Assembly (NCBI RefSeq): GCF_000421405.1
Contig: NZ_ATWY01000001.1
Span: forward strand, 350,516 to 414,515
Direction: 5' to 3'
DNA: 64,000 nucleotides
Origin: Butyrivibrio sp. NC2007
GTDB taxonomy: Bacteria > Bacillota > Clostridia > Lachnospirales > Lachnospiraceae
Below, in pieces: positions 51,700-61,609 of this stretch. The position numbers and the translations under genes were made by a program. Every line of letters starts with the position of its first letter. Within the stretch, counting starts at the first letter, position 1. The notes under the pieces are model-generated. The model did no database searches and was not told the origin of the DNA. It saw nothing but the letters and a program-made list of their open reading frames with translations.

Positions 51700-53082
51700 T
51701 TACTTTGAAAGATACTCGTCGATACCCTTTGCAGCAGCTTTTCCTGCACCCATGGCAAGGATAACTGTAGCAGCTCCTGTAACAGCATCTCCGCCGGCAA
51801 ATACGCCCTTCTTTGATGTCTGTCCGTTTGCTTCCTCAGCAACGATACACTTCCTTCTGTTAACTTCAAGTCCCTCGGTTGTTGAAGAGATAAGAGGGTT
51901 AGGTGATGTACCAAGTGACATGATAACTGCATCACACTCAATCTCAAACTCTGATCCCGGGATCTCAACAGGGCTTCTTCTTCCTGACTCATCAGGCTCG
52001 CCGAGCTCCATGCGGATACATGTGATGCTCTTTACCCAGCCGTTCTCGTCAGCATGGATCTCAACAGGGTTTGTGAGAAGATCAAAGATGATTCCCTCTT
52101 CCTTAGCGTGATGTACTTCTTCCTTACGTGCAGGAAGCTCTTCCTCACCACGTCTGTAAACTACATGAACCTCTGCTCCGAGACGAAGAGCTGTTCTTGC
52201 TGCGTCCATAGCAACGTTTCCGCCGCCGACAACTACGCACTTCTTAGCCTTCATGATAGGAGTTGTTGAGTTCTCATCAAAAGCCTTCATGAGGTTACTT
52301 CTTGTGAGGTACTCATTAGCTGAGAATACACCCATAGCCTGCTCGCCGGGGATATTCATGAATCTTGGAAGTCCTGCACCTGATCCGATGAATACAGCTT
52401 CAAAGCCTTCCTTCTCCATGAGTTCATCAATAGTAACGCTCTTTCCGATAACAACGTCTGTCTCAAGCTTAACACCAAGTGACTTAACGTTCTCAATCTC
52501 TTTCTTAACTACCGCATCCTTAGGAAGACGGAACTCAGGAATACCGTAAACAAGTACTCCGCCGGCCTCATGAAGAGCCTCAAAAATAGTTACGTCATAT
52601 CCCATCTTTGCAAGATCGCCTGCACAGGTAAGACCTGAAGGGCCTGAACCGATAACAGCAACCTTCTTGCCCTTCTTCTCCTTAGCGCCTTCAGGCATGA
52701 TGCCCATCTCACGTGCTGTATCTGCAACATATCTCTCAAGCTTGCCGATTGAAACAGGATCTCCCTTGATACCTCTTACGCACTTGCCTTCGCACTGGCT
52801 CTCCTGAGGGCATACACGTCCGCATACTGCAGGAAGTGCACTTGACTTACTGATAACCTGATAAGCCTCCTCAACGTTTCCTTCCTTAACCTTCTGGATG
52901 AAGCCGGGAATGTCGATAGATACAGGACATCCTGCTACACACTTAGGGTTAGGGCAGTTAAGGCATCTTGTTGCCTCGCTCTCTGCTTCTTCTTTATTGT
53001 ATCCAAGGCATACTTCCTTGAAGTTCTTTGCTCTCTCTTTTGCTTCCTGCTCACGAACAGGAACTCTTACAAAACCATCCAT
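51700..53082 (-). CDS. nfnB: NADH-dependent ferredoxin:NADP oxidoreductase, large subunit (NfnB/GltD-like)
   Basis: 460 residues. The N-terminal iron-sulfur region CLNCPNPKCVAGCPV is followed by a second Cys group (CGRVCPQESQCEGKC), an FAD fold (VAVIGSGPSGLTCAGDLA) and an NAD(P) fold (CVVVGGGNVAMDAARTALR). Such proteins are often annotated as glutamate synthase small chain. The adjacent NfnA gene, and the lack of a glutamate synthase large subunit here, point to NfnAB, the electron-bifurcating transhydrogenase. It starts 23 bases after nfnA with an AAGGAGG site. Confidence 0.88.
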   Translation of the reverse strand: MDGFVRVPVREQEAKERAKNFKEVCLGYNKEEAESEATRCLNCPNPKCVAGCPVSIDIPGFIQKVKEGNVEEAYQVISKSSALPAVCGRVCPQESQCEGKCVRGIKGDPVSIGKLERYVADTAREMGIMPEGAKEKKGKKVAVIGSGPSGLTCAGDLAKMGYDVTIFEALHEAGGVLVYGIPEFRLPKDAVVKKEIENVKSLGVKLETDVVIGKSVTIDELMEKEGFEAVFIGSGAGLPRFMNIPGEQAMGVFSANEYLTRSNLMKAFDENSTTPIMKAKKCVVVGGGNVAMDAARTALRLGAEVHVVYRRGEEELPARKEEVHHAKEEGIIFDLLTNPVEIHADENGWVKSITCIRMELGEPDESGRRSPVEIPGSEFEIECDAVIMSLGTSPNPLISSTTEGLEVNRRKCIVAEEANGQTSKKGVFAGGDAVTGAATVILAMGAGKAAAKGIDEYLSK

Positions 53083-53105
53083 TTGTTTGCCTCCTTATTC
53101 ATGAA

Positions 53106-53981
53106 TTAATCGCAGTTACCGCATCCGCCGTGGTGAGTGTCGCCCTCCTGAGCCTTGAGCATGAGTCTGCCCTCCTCAGTCTTATAAAGCTTCATTCTGT
53201 TCATGGCCTGATCAAAGTCAACCTTGTGACCGTCAAACTCAGGTCCGTCTACACAAGCGAACTTTACTTCTCCGCCAACAGTAAGTCTGCAGGCGCCGCA
53301 CATACCTGTTCCGTCAACCATGATTGGATTCATGCTTACGATTGTAGGAATTCCCAGCTCTTTTGTGAGCTTGCAAACGAATTTCATCATGATCATTGGT
53401 CCGATAGCTACGCAGTGATCATACTTATGGCCTTCATTCCAGAGATCCTGAAGAGCTACTGTTACCATACCGCTTCTTCCGTAGGATCCGTCATCTGTTG
53501 TGATGTGAAGGTTACATACTTCCTTGAATCTGTCCTCAAGGATTACCAGGTCTTTGTTCTTGGCACCAATGATTACGTCGCACTCAACGCCGTGCTCCTT
53601 GAGCCACTTAGCCTGTGGATAAACAGGTGCTGTTCCAACACCCCCGGCAATGAAAACAATCTTTTTCTTCTTGAGTTCTTCGATGTCTTCCTCAACAAGG
53701 TCAGATGGCTTTCCAAGTGGTCCTACAACATCAGCAAGCTCATCCCCAGCTTTAAGCTTGGAAAGTTTGTAGGTCTCTGCACCGATAGCCTGAACAACGA
53801 TTTCGACAGTCCCCTTCTCTCTGTCGTAGTCACAGATTGTAAGCGGGATTCTCTCTCCATCCTCGTTAACACGGATGATCAGAAACTGTCCCGGCAAACA
53901 AGAGCCTGCAACACGGGGAGCTTCAACAATCATCTGGAAAATGTTTGTTGTAAGCTCACGGGCTTCCAAAATTTTGAACAT
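53106..53981 (-). CDS. nfnA: NfnA: FAD/2Fe-2S ferredoxin-NADP reductase subunit
   Basis: 291 residues of the sulfide/dihydroorotate-dehydrogenase-like family. FAD-binding RIPLTICDYD, the NAD motif FIAGGVGTAPVYP, and the C-terminal 2Fe-2S ligands in GMCGACRLTVGGEVKFACVDG are visible. With NfnB it couples NADH and reduced ferredoxin oxidation to NADP reduction in many anaerobes. The ATG has an AGGAGGAG site, 13 bases after the zinc-ribbon protein gene. Confidence 0.9.
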   Translation of the reverse strand: MFKILEARELTTNIFQMIVEAPRVAGSCLPGQFLIIRVNEDGERIPLTICDYDREKGTVEIVVQAIGAETYKLSKLKAGDELADVVGPLGKPSDLVEEDIEELKKKKIVFIAGGVGTAPVYPQAKWLKEHGVECDVIIGAKNKDLVILEDRFKEVCNLHITTDDGSYGRSGMVTVALQDLWNEGHKYDHCVAIGPMIMMKFVCKLTKELGIPTIVSMNPIMVDGTGMCGACRLTVGGEVKFACVDGPEFDGHKVDFDQAMNRMKLYKTEEGRLMLKAQEGDTHHGGCGNCD

Positions 53982-53994
53982 AAAAATTCTCCTC

Positions 53995-55440
53995 CTATCT
54001 GTTAGATATTGTTATCAGTGTATACTTGCCACTGGAATCGTAACCTAGCCTGTTTACGGTTCCGTCGTGAGTATTAACGGCGTACATAAGGCCCGTTGGT
54101 GCACTGGTTCCGTCATTGAGCACATGATTCTCAACAACCACGTAGTACTCACCTGCACCCTCAATCTCGATGACCGAGTTGTAAATATACTCATTATGAC
54201 CTTCTATTCCTCTGACTTTGCCAGTATTATCCAGAAGAATATCAAGCCTGACCAGCGTGCTTACAAGATTGTTGACTGCCTGTTCCGGTGCTACCAGTCT
54301 TGAATAAACAAGGTGATAGTCCCTCTCAACAATCTCGCTGAAATTTCCGTCATTGTCATAGGCAATGAATTTGTAATGGCTTGTGCCCACAGGCATTGTA
54401 ATGGGCGATATATACTGCTTGGACTCTGTTGTCGGATCAGATCCGTCTGTTGTATAGAATATTGAATACTCAGACTTTGTAACGGCAACAATCATAGTGT
54501 TCTGATTGTACTCACCACTTGGCTCCATGATCTCCGGAGGAGGTACAGCGCCTGCCTCAATGACGTATTCACATTCAACAACTTCAGAGCTTATACCATA
54601 TTCATTGACTGTTACAGCTTTGATGTCATAGACTCCCTCATTCTCCAGAACGATCTCATTCTCATAGAGAATGCTCTCGCTGGTGGGATCACCGTCATTA
54701 ACGGTATAATATATGGCTCTGCCGGTTCCGTCAACCATTCTTAAAGAAACATTTACAATATCATAGGTTCCTGCTTCCGGAGTCATGACCGGAGCGCTGG
54801 GAACATATTTCTTTCGAAGTTCCGAAACGACCTCTGAGTCGTCCTGCGAGAAAAGCTCCGCAACTTTGCTGTAATCTCCCACCTGATTATAGATGGACAT
54901 AATACTCTCGTAAGCAGATTTTACCTTGTCCTCAGAAAAGAGCCCCGAATCAACTATAAGCATCAAAGACTCAACAGCACCGTCGTAGTCGCCTTCTTCC
55001 AGGTAGTAATCCGACATTCTGAAGATGATATCAGAGTTGTCCGGATGCTGCTTATTGCCCTCTTTAAGCTGTCTTATAGCTCCGGCTGTATCACCGGATG
55101 ACCTTGTGGACTCAGCAAGACTTAAGTAATACAGCGAAGTCTTGTTGTGATATGCAAAGAAAAGAGAAGTAAAGACTATGATCAGCACAATAGCTGCTAC
55201 CGATCCGACAATGAGCTTCCATCTCTGTGCAATAGCATTAAGAATAGCCTTTCTCTTTTGCCTTTTTTCTTCCTTGGCCTTCTCATCTTTATTTAGTTCA
55301 TCCGCCACTCCCGAGAGAGTGGCGTTTATTTCATTTTCAACTTCCGGTTCAAAATCCGGGACGAAGTTTATCTCTGTACCGCAGTTATCGCAGTACATAT
55401 GTCCATCCGGAATTTCAAACCCGCAATTGGGACACTTCAT
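53995..55440 (-). CDS. Zinc-ribbon membrane protein with TPR and beta-hexosaminidase C-terminal-like repeats
   Basis: 481 residues from the ATG at 55440 (GGAG site). A cytoplasmic zinc ribbon (C3, C6, C17, C20) is followed by a linker, a membrane helix (about 76-97) and an extracellular part with TPR-like helices (about 105-200) and two CHB_HEX-like units (about 220-370, YYTVNDGDPTSES and FYTTDGSDPTTES). I recognise the modules but not the protein's function. A surface-sensing or scaffolding role is conceivable. It lies between folD and nfnA in a metabolic operon. Confidence 0.78.
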   Translation of the reverse strand: MKCPNCGFEIPDGHMYCDNCGTEINFVPDFEPEVENEINATLSGVADELNKDEKAKEEKRQKRKAILNAIAQRWKLIVGSVAAIVLIIVFTSLFFAYHNKTSLYYLSLAESTRSSGDTAGAIRQLKEGNKQHPDNSDIIFRMSDYYLEEGDYDGAVESLMLIVDSGLFSEDKVKSAYESIMSIYNQVGDYSKVAELFSQDDSEVVSELRKKYVPSAPVMTPEAGTYDIVNVSLRMVDGTGRAIYYTVNDGDPTSESILYENEIVLENEGVYDIKAVTVNEYGISSEVVECEYVIEAGAVPPPEIMEPSGEYNQNTMIVAVTKSEYSIFYTTDGSDPTTESKQYISPITMPVGTSHYKFIAYDNDGNFSEIVERDYHLVYSRLVAPEQAVNNLVSTLVRLDILLDNTGKVRGIEGHNEYIYNSVIEIEGAGEYYVVVENHVLNDGTSAPTGLMYAVNTHDGTVNRLGYDSSGKYTLITISNR

Positions 55441-55451
55441 TAGCACTCCGT

Positions 55452-56312
55452 TTAATTGGCATTATGCAAAAGAGCTGCTTCATAGCAATTGTTCATAAGC
55501 ATTGCGATGGTCATGGGTCCTACGCCACCGGGTACAGGTGTGATGTATCCGGCGATTTCTGAAACCTCATCAAACTTAACATCTCCGCAAAGCTTGCCGT
55601 CTTCATTTCTGTTGATGCCAACGTCTATAACCACTGCGCCTTCTTTTACATGGTCTGCAGTTATAACTGCCGCTTTACCAACAGCTGCAATTATTATATC
55701 AGCTCTTTTACAAACTTCAGCAAGATTTTTGGTCTTTGAGTGTGCAACCGTCACAGTTGCGTTTTCTCTCAGCATTAAAAGAGACATGGGCTTGCCGACA
55801 ATGTTGCTTCTTCCGATGATGACACATTCCTTGCCGGTAATGTCGTATCCGTCTGTACCTCTCTTAAGGAGCTGAATAACTCCTGCGGGAGTGCATGATA
55901 CAAAGCCTTTCTCCCCTATCATAAGAGCTCCGACATTCATAGGGTGGAATCCGTCCACATCCTTAGAAGGGTCAATGGCATTGATGACAGTTTTTTCATC
56001 AATGTGCCCCGGCAGTGGCATCTGTACCAGTATACCGTCTACGTCCCTACGTCCGTTTAGCTCATCAATAAGCTTAAGGAGCTCTTCCTGCGTAGTCTCA
56101 GCCGGAAGCTCATAGGAAAGTGAATTATATCCTATGTATTCACAGGCTCTTTTCTTGTTGCGAACATAAACCTGTGAAGCAGGATCTTCACCCACAAGAA
56201 TAACTGCCAGGGTTACTTCTATTCCCTTTTCCTTAAGGGCAGCTGTCTTTTCCTTAAGCTCGTCCTTGATCTGCTGGGATATTGCTTTTCCGTCAATGAT
56301 CTTTGCGCTCAT
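55452..56312 (-). CDS. folD: Methylene-THF dehydrogenase / methenyl-THF cyclohydrolase
   Basis: 286-residue bifunctional one-carbon enzyme. The signatures VGEDPASQVYVRNKKRACE near residue 41 and PGGVGPMTIAMLMNN near the C-terminus are diagnostic, and the active Lys lies in that first stretch. The ATG has an AAGGAG site. It follows fhs by 26 bases, completing formate to methylene-THF conversion in one transcript. Confidence 0.96.
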   Translation of the reverse strand: MSAKIIDGKAISQQIKDELKEKTAALKEKGIEVTLAVILVGEDPASQVYVRNKKRACEYIGYNSLSYELPAETTQEELLKLIDELNGRRDVDGILVQMPLPGHIDEKTVINAIDPSKDVDGFHPMNVGALMIGEKGFVSCTPAGVIQLLKRGTDGYDITGKECVIIGRSNIVGKPMSLLMLRENATVTVAHSKTKNLAEVCKRADIIIAAVGKAAVITADHVKEGAVVIDVGINRNEDGKLCGDVKFDEVSEIAGYITPVPGGVGPMTIAMLMNNCYEAALLHNAN

Positions 56313-56338
56313 AAAATCTCCTTCTTTTGCTATATTGC

Positions 56339-58015
56339 TCAGAACAATCCTACAATATTGCCTTCTGCATTTACATCGATATCGAAGGCTGCAGGTCTCT
56401 TTGGAAGTCCGGGCATTGTAACGATAGCGCCTGTAAGTGCTACTACAAAGCCTGCTCCTGCTGAAACGTAAGCTTCACGAACGGTGATATTGTAATCTCT
56501 GGGTCTTCCAAGCATGTTAGGATCGTCAGAGAGTGAATATTGTGTCTTAGCCATACATACAGGGAGCTTGCCAAAGCCCATCTCCTCAATCTTAGCAAGC
56601 TGCTTGGCTGCTGCAGGAAGGAAGTTGACTCCATCTGCTCCGTAGATCTCGGTAGCAACCTTGGTGATCTTCTCTGTAAGTGATAAGTCGTCTGAATAGA
56701 TAGGTGCGTAGTTTGAAGGCTTGTTCTCGATGGTGCTTATTACTTCCTTGGCAAGAGCCTCTCCGCCTTCTCCACCTTTTGCCCAAACTTCTGAAAGAGC
56801 AAACTTGCATCCTCTCTCTTCACAGAACTCTTTTACATAAGCCATCTCAGCGTCTGTATCTGTGAGGAATGCATTTAAGGTTACAACAACCGGAACACCG
56901 TATTTCTGGATGTTCTCGATGTGCTTCTCAAGGTTTACGATACCCTTCTTAAGAGCCTCAAGGTTCTCTTCTCCGAGATCCTTTTTTGCAACTCCGCCGT
57001 TGTACTTAAGAGCTCTGATGGTTGCTACAAGAACAACTGCATCAGGCTTAAGGCCTGCGATCCTGCACTTGATATCAAGGAACTTCTCTGCTCCGAGGTC
57101 AGCACCGAATCCTGCCTCAGTTACTGTGTAATCAGAGATGCCAAGAGCTGTCTTGGTTGCTCTTACTGAGTTACATCCGTGAGCGATATTTGCGAAAGGT
57201 CCGCCGTGTACGATAACAGGTGTGTGCTCTAATGTCTGAACAAGGTTAGGCTTAATAGCATCTTTTAAAAGAGCTGCCATTGAGCCGACTGCATTGAGGT
57301 CCTTAGCAGTTACAGGCTCGCCGTCTCTTGTGTATGCAACGATGATTCTTGAAAGTCTTGCCTTTAAATCATCCATATCGCTGGCAAGACAAAGAATAGC
57401 CATGATTTCTGAAGCTACAGTGATAACGAAGTGATCCTCTCTGGGAACACCGTCAGCCTTGGCTCCAAGACCTACTACTATATTTCTGAGGGCTCTGTCG
57501 TTCATGTCCTCAGCTCTTTTCCATATGATCTGGCGGGTATCGATGCCAAGCTCGTTACCCTGCTGAATATGGTTATCAATAAGTGCTGCAAGAAGATTGT
57601 TTGCTGAAGTAATGGCGTGGAAATCGCCCGTGAAGTGTAAGTTCAAATCTTCCATTGGAACAACCTGAGCATATCCGCCACCTGCTGCTCCGCCCTTGAT
57701 ACCAAAGCATGGTCCAAGAGAAGGTTCCCTGAGGGCGATAACAGTCTTGTAACCAAGTCTGTTAAGCGCATCGCCAAGACCTACGCTGGTAGTTGTCTTG
57801 CCTTCGCCTGCAGGGGTTGGGTTGATAGCAGTTACAAGGATGAGTTTGCCTTTCTTATTTCCCTCGACCTTTCTTAAGTACTCCTCTGAAAGTTTTGCCT
57901 TGTACTTTCCGTAGTACTCAAGGTCGTCCTCGGTGATTCCGAGTTTGTCAGCAACCTCTCTGATGTGAAGCATTTTAGCTTCCTGTGCGATTTCGATGTC
58001 ACTCTTTACAGCCAT
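56339..58015 (-). CDS. fhs: Formate-tetrahydrofolate ligase
   Basis: 558 residues from the ATG at 58015 (GGAGGAG site); an upstream in-frame ATG would overlap ftsK. ATP-dependent formation of 10-formyl-THF. P-loop [16 protein letters not shown] is near residue 62, and [27 protein letters not shown] follows. It is linked to folD downstream. Its stop-to-start gap after ftsK is a single base. Confidence 0.97.
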   Translation of the reverse strand: MAVKSDIEIAQEAKMLHIREVADKLGITEDDLEYYGKYKAKLSEEYLRKVEGNKKGKLILVTAINPTPAGEGKTTTSVGLGDALNRLGYKTVIALREPSLGPCFGIKGGAAGGGYAQVVPMEDLNLHFTGDFHAITSANNLLAALIDNHIQQGNELGIDTRQIIWKRAEDMNDRALRNIVVGLGAKADGVPREDHFVITVASEIMAILCLASDMDDLKARLSRIIVAYTRDGEPVTAKDLNAVGSMAALLKDAIKPNLVQTLEHTPVIVHGGPFANIAHGCNSVRATKTALGISDYTVTEAGFGADLGAEKFLDIKCRIAGLKPDAVVLVATIRALKYNGGVAKKDLGEENLEALKKGIVNLEKHIENIQKYGVPVVVTLNAFLTDTDAEMAYVKEFCEERGCKFALSEVWAKGGEGGEALAKEVISTIENKPSNYAPIYSDDLSLTEKITKVATEIYGADGVNFLPAAAKQLAKIEEMGFGKLPVCMAKTQYSLSDDPNMLGRPRDYNITVREAYVSAGAGFVVALTGAIVTMPGLPKRPAAFDIDVNAEGNIVGLF

Positions 58016-58016
58016 T

Positions 58017-60830
58017 TCAATCTCCTCCATTCACGTACGCGTCAAACTCTTGTTTACTCATTAGCACTTTCCTAGGCTTGGTGCCCTCCTCGTCTCCTAC
58101 AACGCCTGCCTCGCAGAGCTGATCCATGATCCTGGCAGCCCTGTTAAATCCAATCTTGAACACGCGCTGAAGCATACCGATTGAAGCTTTTTCTTTTTCT
58201 ATGATAATGTTCCCTGCCTGAACAAAGTACTCGTCTCTATCTGACCCGCCATCTGATGAAGATGATCCGCCTGCTCCTCCGCCGGCGGACATATTGTCAA
58301 TGGAATTCATGGCTTCTTCGTTGTAAGAAGCTTCTGAGCCCTGATTTCTTAAGAAATCAGTAACTGCCTGAACTTCCTTGTCTGAAACGAAGGCGCCCTG
58401 GACTCTGGCCGGTTTGGTGTAGCCTTGTGGGTAAAAGAGCATGTCGCCCTTTCCAAGGAGCTTCTCAGCACCGTTGATATCCAGGATTGTTCTGGAATCA
58501 ACACCGCTGGAAACGGCAAATGCTACACGGCTTGGCATATTGGCCTTGATAAGTCCCGTGATAACGTCTACGGATGGTCTCTGTGTTGCTATTATCAGAT
58601 GAATGCCTGCTGCTCTTGCCAGCTGTGTAAGACGGCAGATGGCATCCTCAACCTCATTGGCCGAAACCATCATGAGGTCTGCAAGCTCATCAACTATGAC
58701 AACAATCTGCGGAAGAACAGTCATCTCAGGGTCATTAGAGTCAGCTGCAAGCTTATTGTAGCCCTTAAGGTCCCTTACTCCTGTGTCCGCAAACTTCTTG
58801 TATCTGTTGGTCATCTCAGCAACAGCCCAGTTAAGTGCAGCTGCAGCCTTCTTGGGATCTGTTACGACGGGGATCATAAGATGTGGGATTCCGTTGTAAA
58901 CAGAAAGCTCAACAATCTTAGGATCGATCATGATCATCTGTACCTCTTCAGGCTTGGCCTTATAGATAAGGGACATGATGATGGTGTTAATACATACCGA
59001 TTTACCTGAACCTGTAGCACCTGCGATAAGAAGGTGAGGCATCTTGGCTATATCGGTTACAACCACCTTGCCCGCTATGTCTTTTCCGACTGCAAAGGCA
59101 AGCTTGGATGAAAAGTTCTGATATTCTGAGGATTCAAAGAGGTCTCTTAGTGCAACTGCCTGATTCTCTTTGTTTGGTACCTCGATTCCCACAGCAGCCT
59201 TACCCGGGATAGGTGCCTCAATCCTTATGTCGCTGGCTGCCAGATTCATCTTGATATCATCTGCAAGACCAACAATCTTGTTAACTCTGACTCCGGCCTC
59301 AGGCTGAAGCTCAAATCTTGTTACCGCAGGGCCCTGACTGATGTCGGTTACGGTAACCTTAACTCCGAATGTAGCCAGTGTCTCCTGTAGCTTAACCGCT
59401 GTCTCTTTCAGAGCTCTTGCGGAATCTGTATTCTTGTTCTTAACACCCTTTTCAAGAAGGCTAAGAGGAGGGAATACGTACTTCTTGGGAACGCTCCTCT
59501 TGTGTCTTTCAATCTCTTTCTCCATGCCTGGGCTCGTTGTGTGAGGACCGGGACCGAGATTAACTGATGAAGGCTTTGAACCGTTTATTGTACTGTCGGC
59601 ACCAGCACTTCTTGAGATGTGATCCTGAGCATGGATCACATAGTCGCCGTTCATTCCGTTTCCGAGGTGCTCAGCGTGAACAGGCACATCAGGAAGGATG
59701 TCATCGTCTGAATCAAATTCATTTGTAGCTCTTGCAACGAGCTTCTTCATAGATGGTGAAAGCTCTTTTACCGGTTCAGGTTCAGGCTCATAGGCCTCTT
59801 CATCCCGATAATCAGGCTCATAAGAAGGCTCAGGCTCATATTCAGGCTCATAAGCATCATTACGTCTTCCTGCTGACTCAATCTCTTCTATGGCATCGCT
59901 CTCATTCTTAAGAATGATCTCGTGGATATCGTCGTGGAACTCATCTTCATCAGGAATAAAGAGATTTTCGCTCTTTACCTTCTCCTCGTTGTGAAGCTTT
60001 ATCTCGCCAAGGTCATCGCCGTCCTCTTCCTCTTTATCAAGGGCGGTATCGATCATTACGCCGCTGACCTTCTTCTCCATACGAAGGATTTTCTCATCTT
60101 CCTTCTGCTCGATGGCAAGGCGTCTTTCTTCCTCGATCTCAGCGCGTCTTGCTTCCATCTTCTCTCTGCGTCTCTCAGCGTACTCTCGGTAGTTGTCAGC
60201 TTCCTGTCTGGTCTTGTCGATGAGCTTTCTTCCGCCCTTCTTAAGGCCTCCAACAAAGGACTGCTGGGTAACCACTACTATAGAAGCAATGCCGATAAGC
60301 AGCAGCAAAAGAGCTGTTCCCGCAAGTGAGAGATACTTGTAGGACACATAGGCAAGAGAACCTGCGAAGACACCTCCACCGTTCTTATGTTCACTGGCTT
60401 GTCCATATATTTCTTTTATCAAATAGGAATCTGAAGACTGTGGTCTGCCGGTGAGTAGTTCAGCCAGCATTCCGATCACAAAGAATAAAACAATGCCTGC
60501 AACTATCTTACGAATGGCGGCATTTGAGCCAAAATTGGCGACTCCGACCACAACAGCTGCAAGCACTACAAGTGGCGCAATATAAGCAGTGATGCCGAAC
60601 AAACCAAATAAGACACCGCTTACTGCGCTGCCAAGTGCTCCGCATACACCGAAATTACATAGGAAAAGAAATATGGTAAGAAAAGCCATACCGATGACAA
60701 TCAGTTCGCTCTTTAAAGAATAATCCAGCTCTTCCTCCCGTACATTCTTCTTTCTTGATGATGTACTCTTAGACCCGGATGATCTTCCTGTAGATCTCCT
60801 GGTAGAATTTCCCCTCGTATTTGTTGCCAT
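58017..60830 (-). CDS. ftsK: DNA translocase FtsK/SpoIIIE
   Basis: 937 residues: four membrane helices (about 43-200), a charged linker (coiled coil around 205-260, then acidic repeats), the motor domain with Walker [13 protein letters not shown] near 620 and Walker [13 protein letters not shown] near 715, and a C-terminal gamma winged helix (about 860-925). It pumps chromosomal DNA through the division septum. The start has a weak AGGA site. It heads a unit that continues through fhs, folD and nfnAB, and shares its upstream region with a divergent plus-strand gene. Confidence 0.95.
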   Translation of the reverse strand: MATNTRGNSTRRSTGRSSGSKSTSSRKKNVREEELDYSLKSELIVIGMAFLTIFLFLCNFGVCGALGSAVSGVLFGLFGITAYIAPLVVLAAVVVGVANFGSNAAIRKIVAGIVLFFVIGMLAELLTGRPQSSDSYLIKEIYGQASEHKNGGGVFAGSLAYVSYKYLSLAGTALLLLLIGIASIVVVTQQSFVGGLKKGGRKLIDKTRQEADNYREYAERRREKMEARRAEIEEERRLAIEQKEDEKILRMEKKVSGVMIDTALDKEEEDGDDLGEIKLHNEEKVKSENLFIPDEDEFHDDIHEIILKNESDAIEEIESAGRRNDAYEPEYEPEPSYEPDYRDEEAYEPEPEPVKELSPSMKKLVARATNEFDSDDDILPDVPVHAEHLGNGMNGDYVIHAQDHISRSAGADSTINGSKPSSVNLGPGPHTTSPGMEKEIERHKRSVPKKYVFPPLSLLEKGVKNKNTDSARALKETAVKLQETLATFGVKVTVTDISQGPAVTRFELQPEAGVRVNKIVGLADDIKMNLAASDIRIEAPIPGKAAVGIEVPNKENQAVALRDLFESSEYQNFSSKLAFAVGKDIAGKVVVTDIAKMPHLLIAGATGSGKSVCINTIIMSLIYKAKPEEVQMIMIDPKIVELSVYNGIPHLMIPVVTDPKKAAAALNWAVAEMTNRYKKFADTGVRDLKGYNKLAADSNDPEMTVLPQIVVIVDELADLMMVSANEVEDAICRLTQLARAAGIHLIIATQRPSVDVITGLIKANMPSRVAFAVSSGVDSRTILDINGAEKLLGKGDMLFYPQGYTKPARVQGAFVSDKEVQAVTDFLRNQGSEASYNEEAMNSIDNMSAGGGAGGSSSSDGGSDRDEYFVQAGNIIIEKEKASIGMLQRVFKIGFNRAARIMDQLCEAGVVGDEEGTKPRKVLMSKQEFDAYVNGGD

Positions 60831-60897
60831 ATCCTACCCGTCACAAAACTTTCTTTAAAATATCGATCTGTTAATATTACGCAAACAGACCTTAGAT

Positions 60898-60906
60898 AGT
60901 ATACCA
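60898..60906 (-). promoter_or_regulatory. Extended -10 promoter of ftsK
   Basis: The minus strand reads TGGTATACT, an extended -10 (TG one base before TATACT) at about 70 bases before the ATG. No good -35 is visible. Confidence 0.5.
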
Positions 60907-60921
60907 TTTTTAAACCCTTTA

Positions 60922-60930
60922 TGCTATACT
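60922..60930 (+). promoter_or_regulatory. Extended -10 promoter of the 189-residue gene
   Basis: The plus strand reads TGCTATACT, an extended -10 about 48 bases before the ATG. Its upstream region overlaps that of the divergent ftsK promoter 21 bp away. Confidence 0.5.
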
Positions 60931-60977
60931 AACTACTGATTTAAGTTTAGCTTAGATAAATAGTGAAGGAGAACACA

Positions 60978-61547
60978 ATGGAATTTACACAGGAATTGGA
61001 AACCGGTACTTTTAAGATGATCGGGAACACCGAAACTTCTCTTAAGATCAGGGAAGTTGCTGATAAATGCCGTCTTGTCAGGACAGATAACGGTGTAAAG
61101 GTTGAACTTGCTTATACAGGCCCTAACGCCAGCAAATATATGCAGTACGTTGAGAAGCATAAAGAGGAACTGACAAAATATCTCATGAATCCGGACGAGG
61201 CTGACCTCTTCGAGTGGATGGAGACATCACATCAGAATCCCACTTCTCTTAAAAAGCATGAGAAGGAGCATCTCATCCTCTACGTAAACTTCGATCCTGA
61301 GACCCGTATGGTTCTTACAGGAATCGCAGATGAGAATGTTACAATGAAGCTCGGCTCACCTCTCATGGAGATCAACGTAGACCAGCTCACACGTGATGAG
61401 TTCAAGCTCAAGATCTACAACATGCTGCTTCTTGCAGACGAGATTTCAGTGCTTATGGGCAATGCAGATCTTCGCAAGATGTCAAACATTCAGATCGTTA
61501 AGACTTATCTGACAGAGATTTATGACAAGTATCATGAGAATGTATAA
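60978..61547 (+). CDS. Conserved-looking cytoplasmic protein of unknown function
   Basis: I do not recognise a family. 189 residues from the ATG at 60978, with an AAGGAG site; a GTG five codons upstream is less likely because it sits on that site. The protein is charged, has no signal peptide or membrane helix, and is predicted to mix strands and helices (KVELAYTGPNASKYMQYVEK, HLILYVNFDP, DEFKLKIYNMLLLADEISVLM). Codon use looks like that of its neighbours. It is divergent from ftsK and ends at a bidirectional terminator, so it is a single-gene unit. Confidence 0.75.
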   Translation: MEFTQELETGTFKMIGNTETSLKIREVADKCRLVRTDNGVKVELAYTGPNASKYMQYVEKHKEELTKYLMNPDEADLFEWMETSHQNPTSLKKHEKEHLILYVNFDPETRMVLTGIADENVTMKLGSPLMEINVDQLTRDEFKLKIYNMLLLADEISVLMGNADLRKMSNIQIVKTYLTEIYDKYHENV

Positions 61548-61566
61548 TTAGGTTTAATGAAAATAA

Positions 61567-61600
61567 AACGCTATCAGCACTTACGAGTACTGATAGCGTT
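61567..61600. terminator. Bidirectional terminator between the 189-residue gene and proB
   Basis: 11-bp stem (AACGCTATCAG / CTGATAGCGTT) extended by ACT/AGT, followed by ATTTTTT on the plus strand and TTATTTTC on the minus strand. Confidence 0.88.
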
Positions 61601-61609
61601 ATTTTTTGC

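Noticed and set aside
51700..53082. Glutamate synthase small subunit (gltD)
   Set aside because: No large subunit is adjacent and an NfnA gene is, so NfnB is the better call.
53028..54005. Plus-strand open frame of 325 codons opposite nfnA
   Set aside because: Antisense of a clearly recognised gene; composition is that of a shadow frame.
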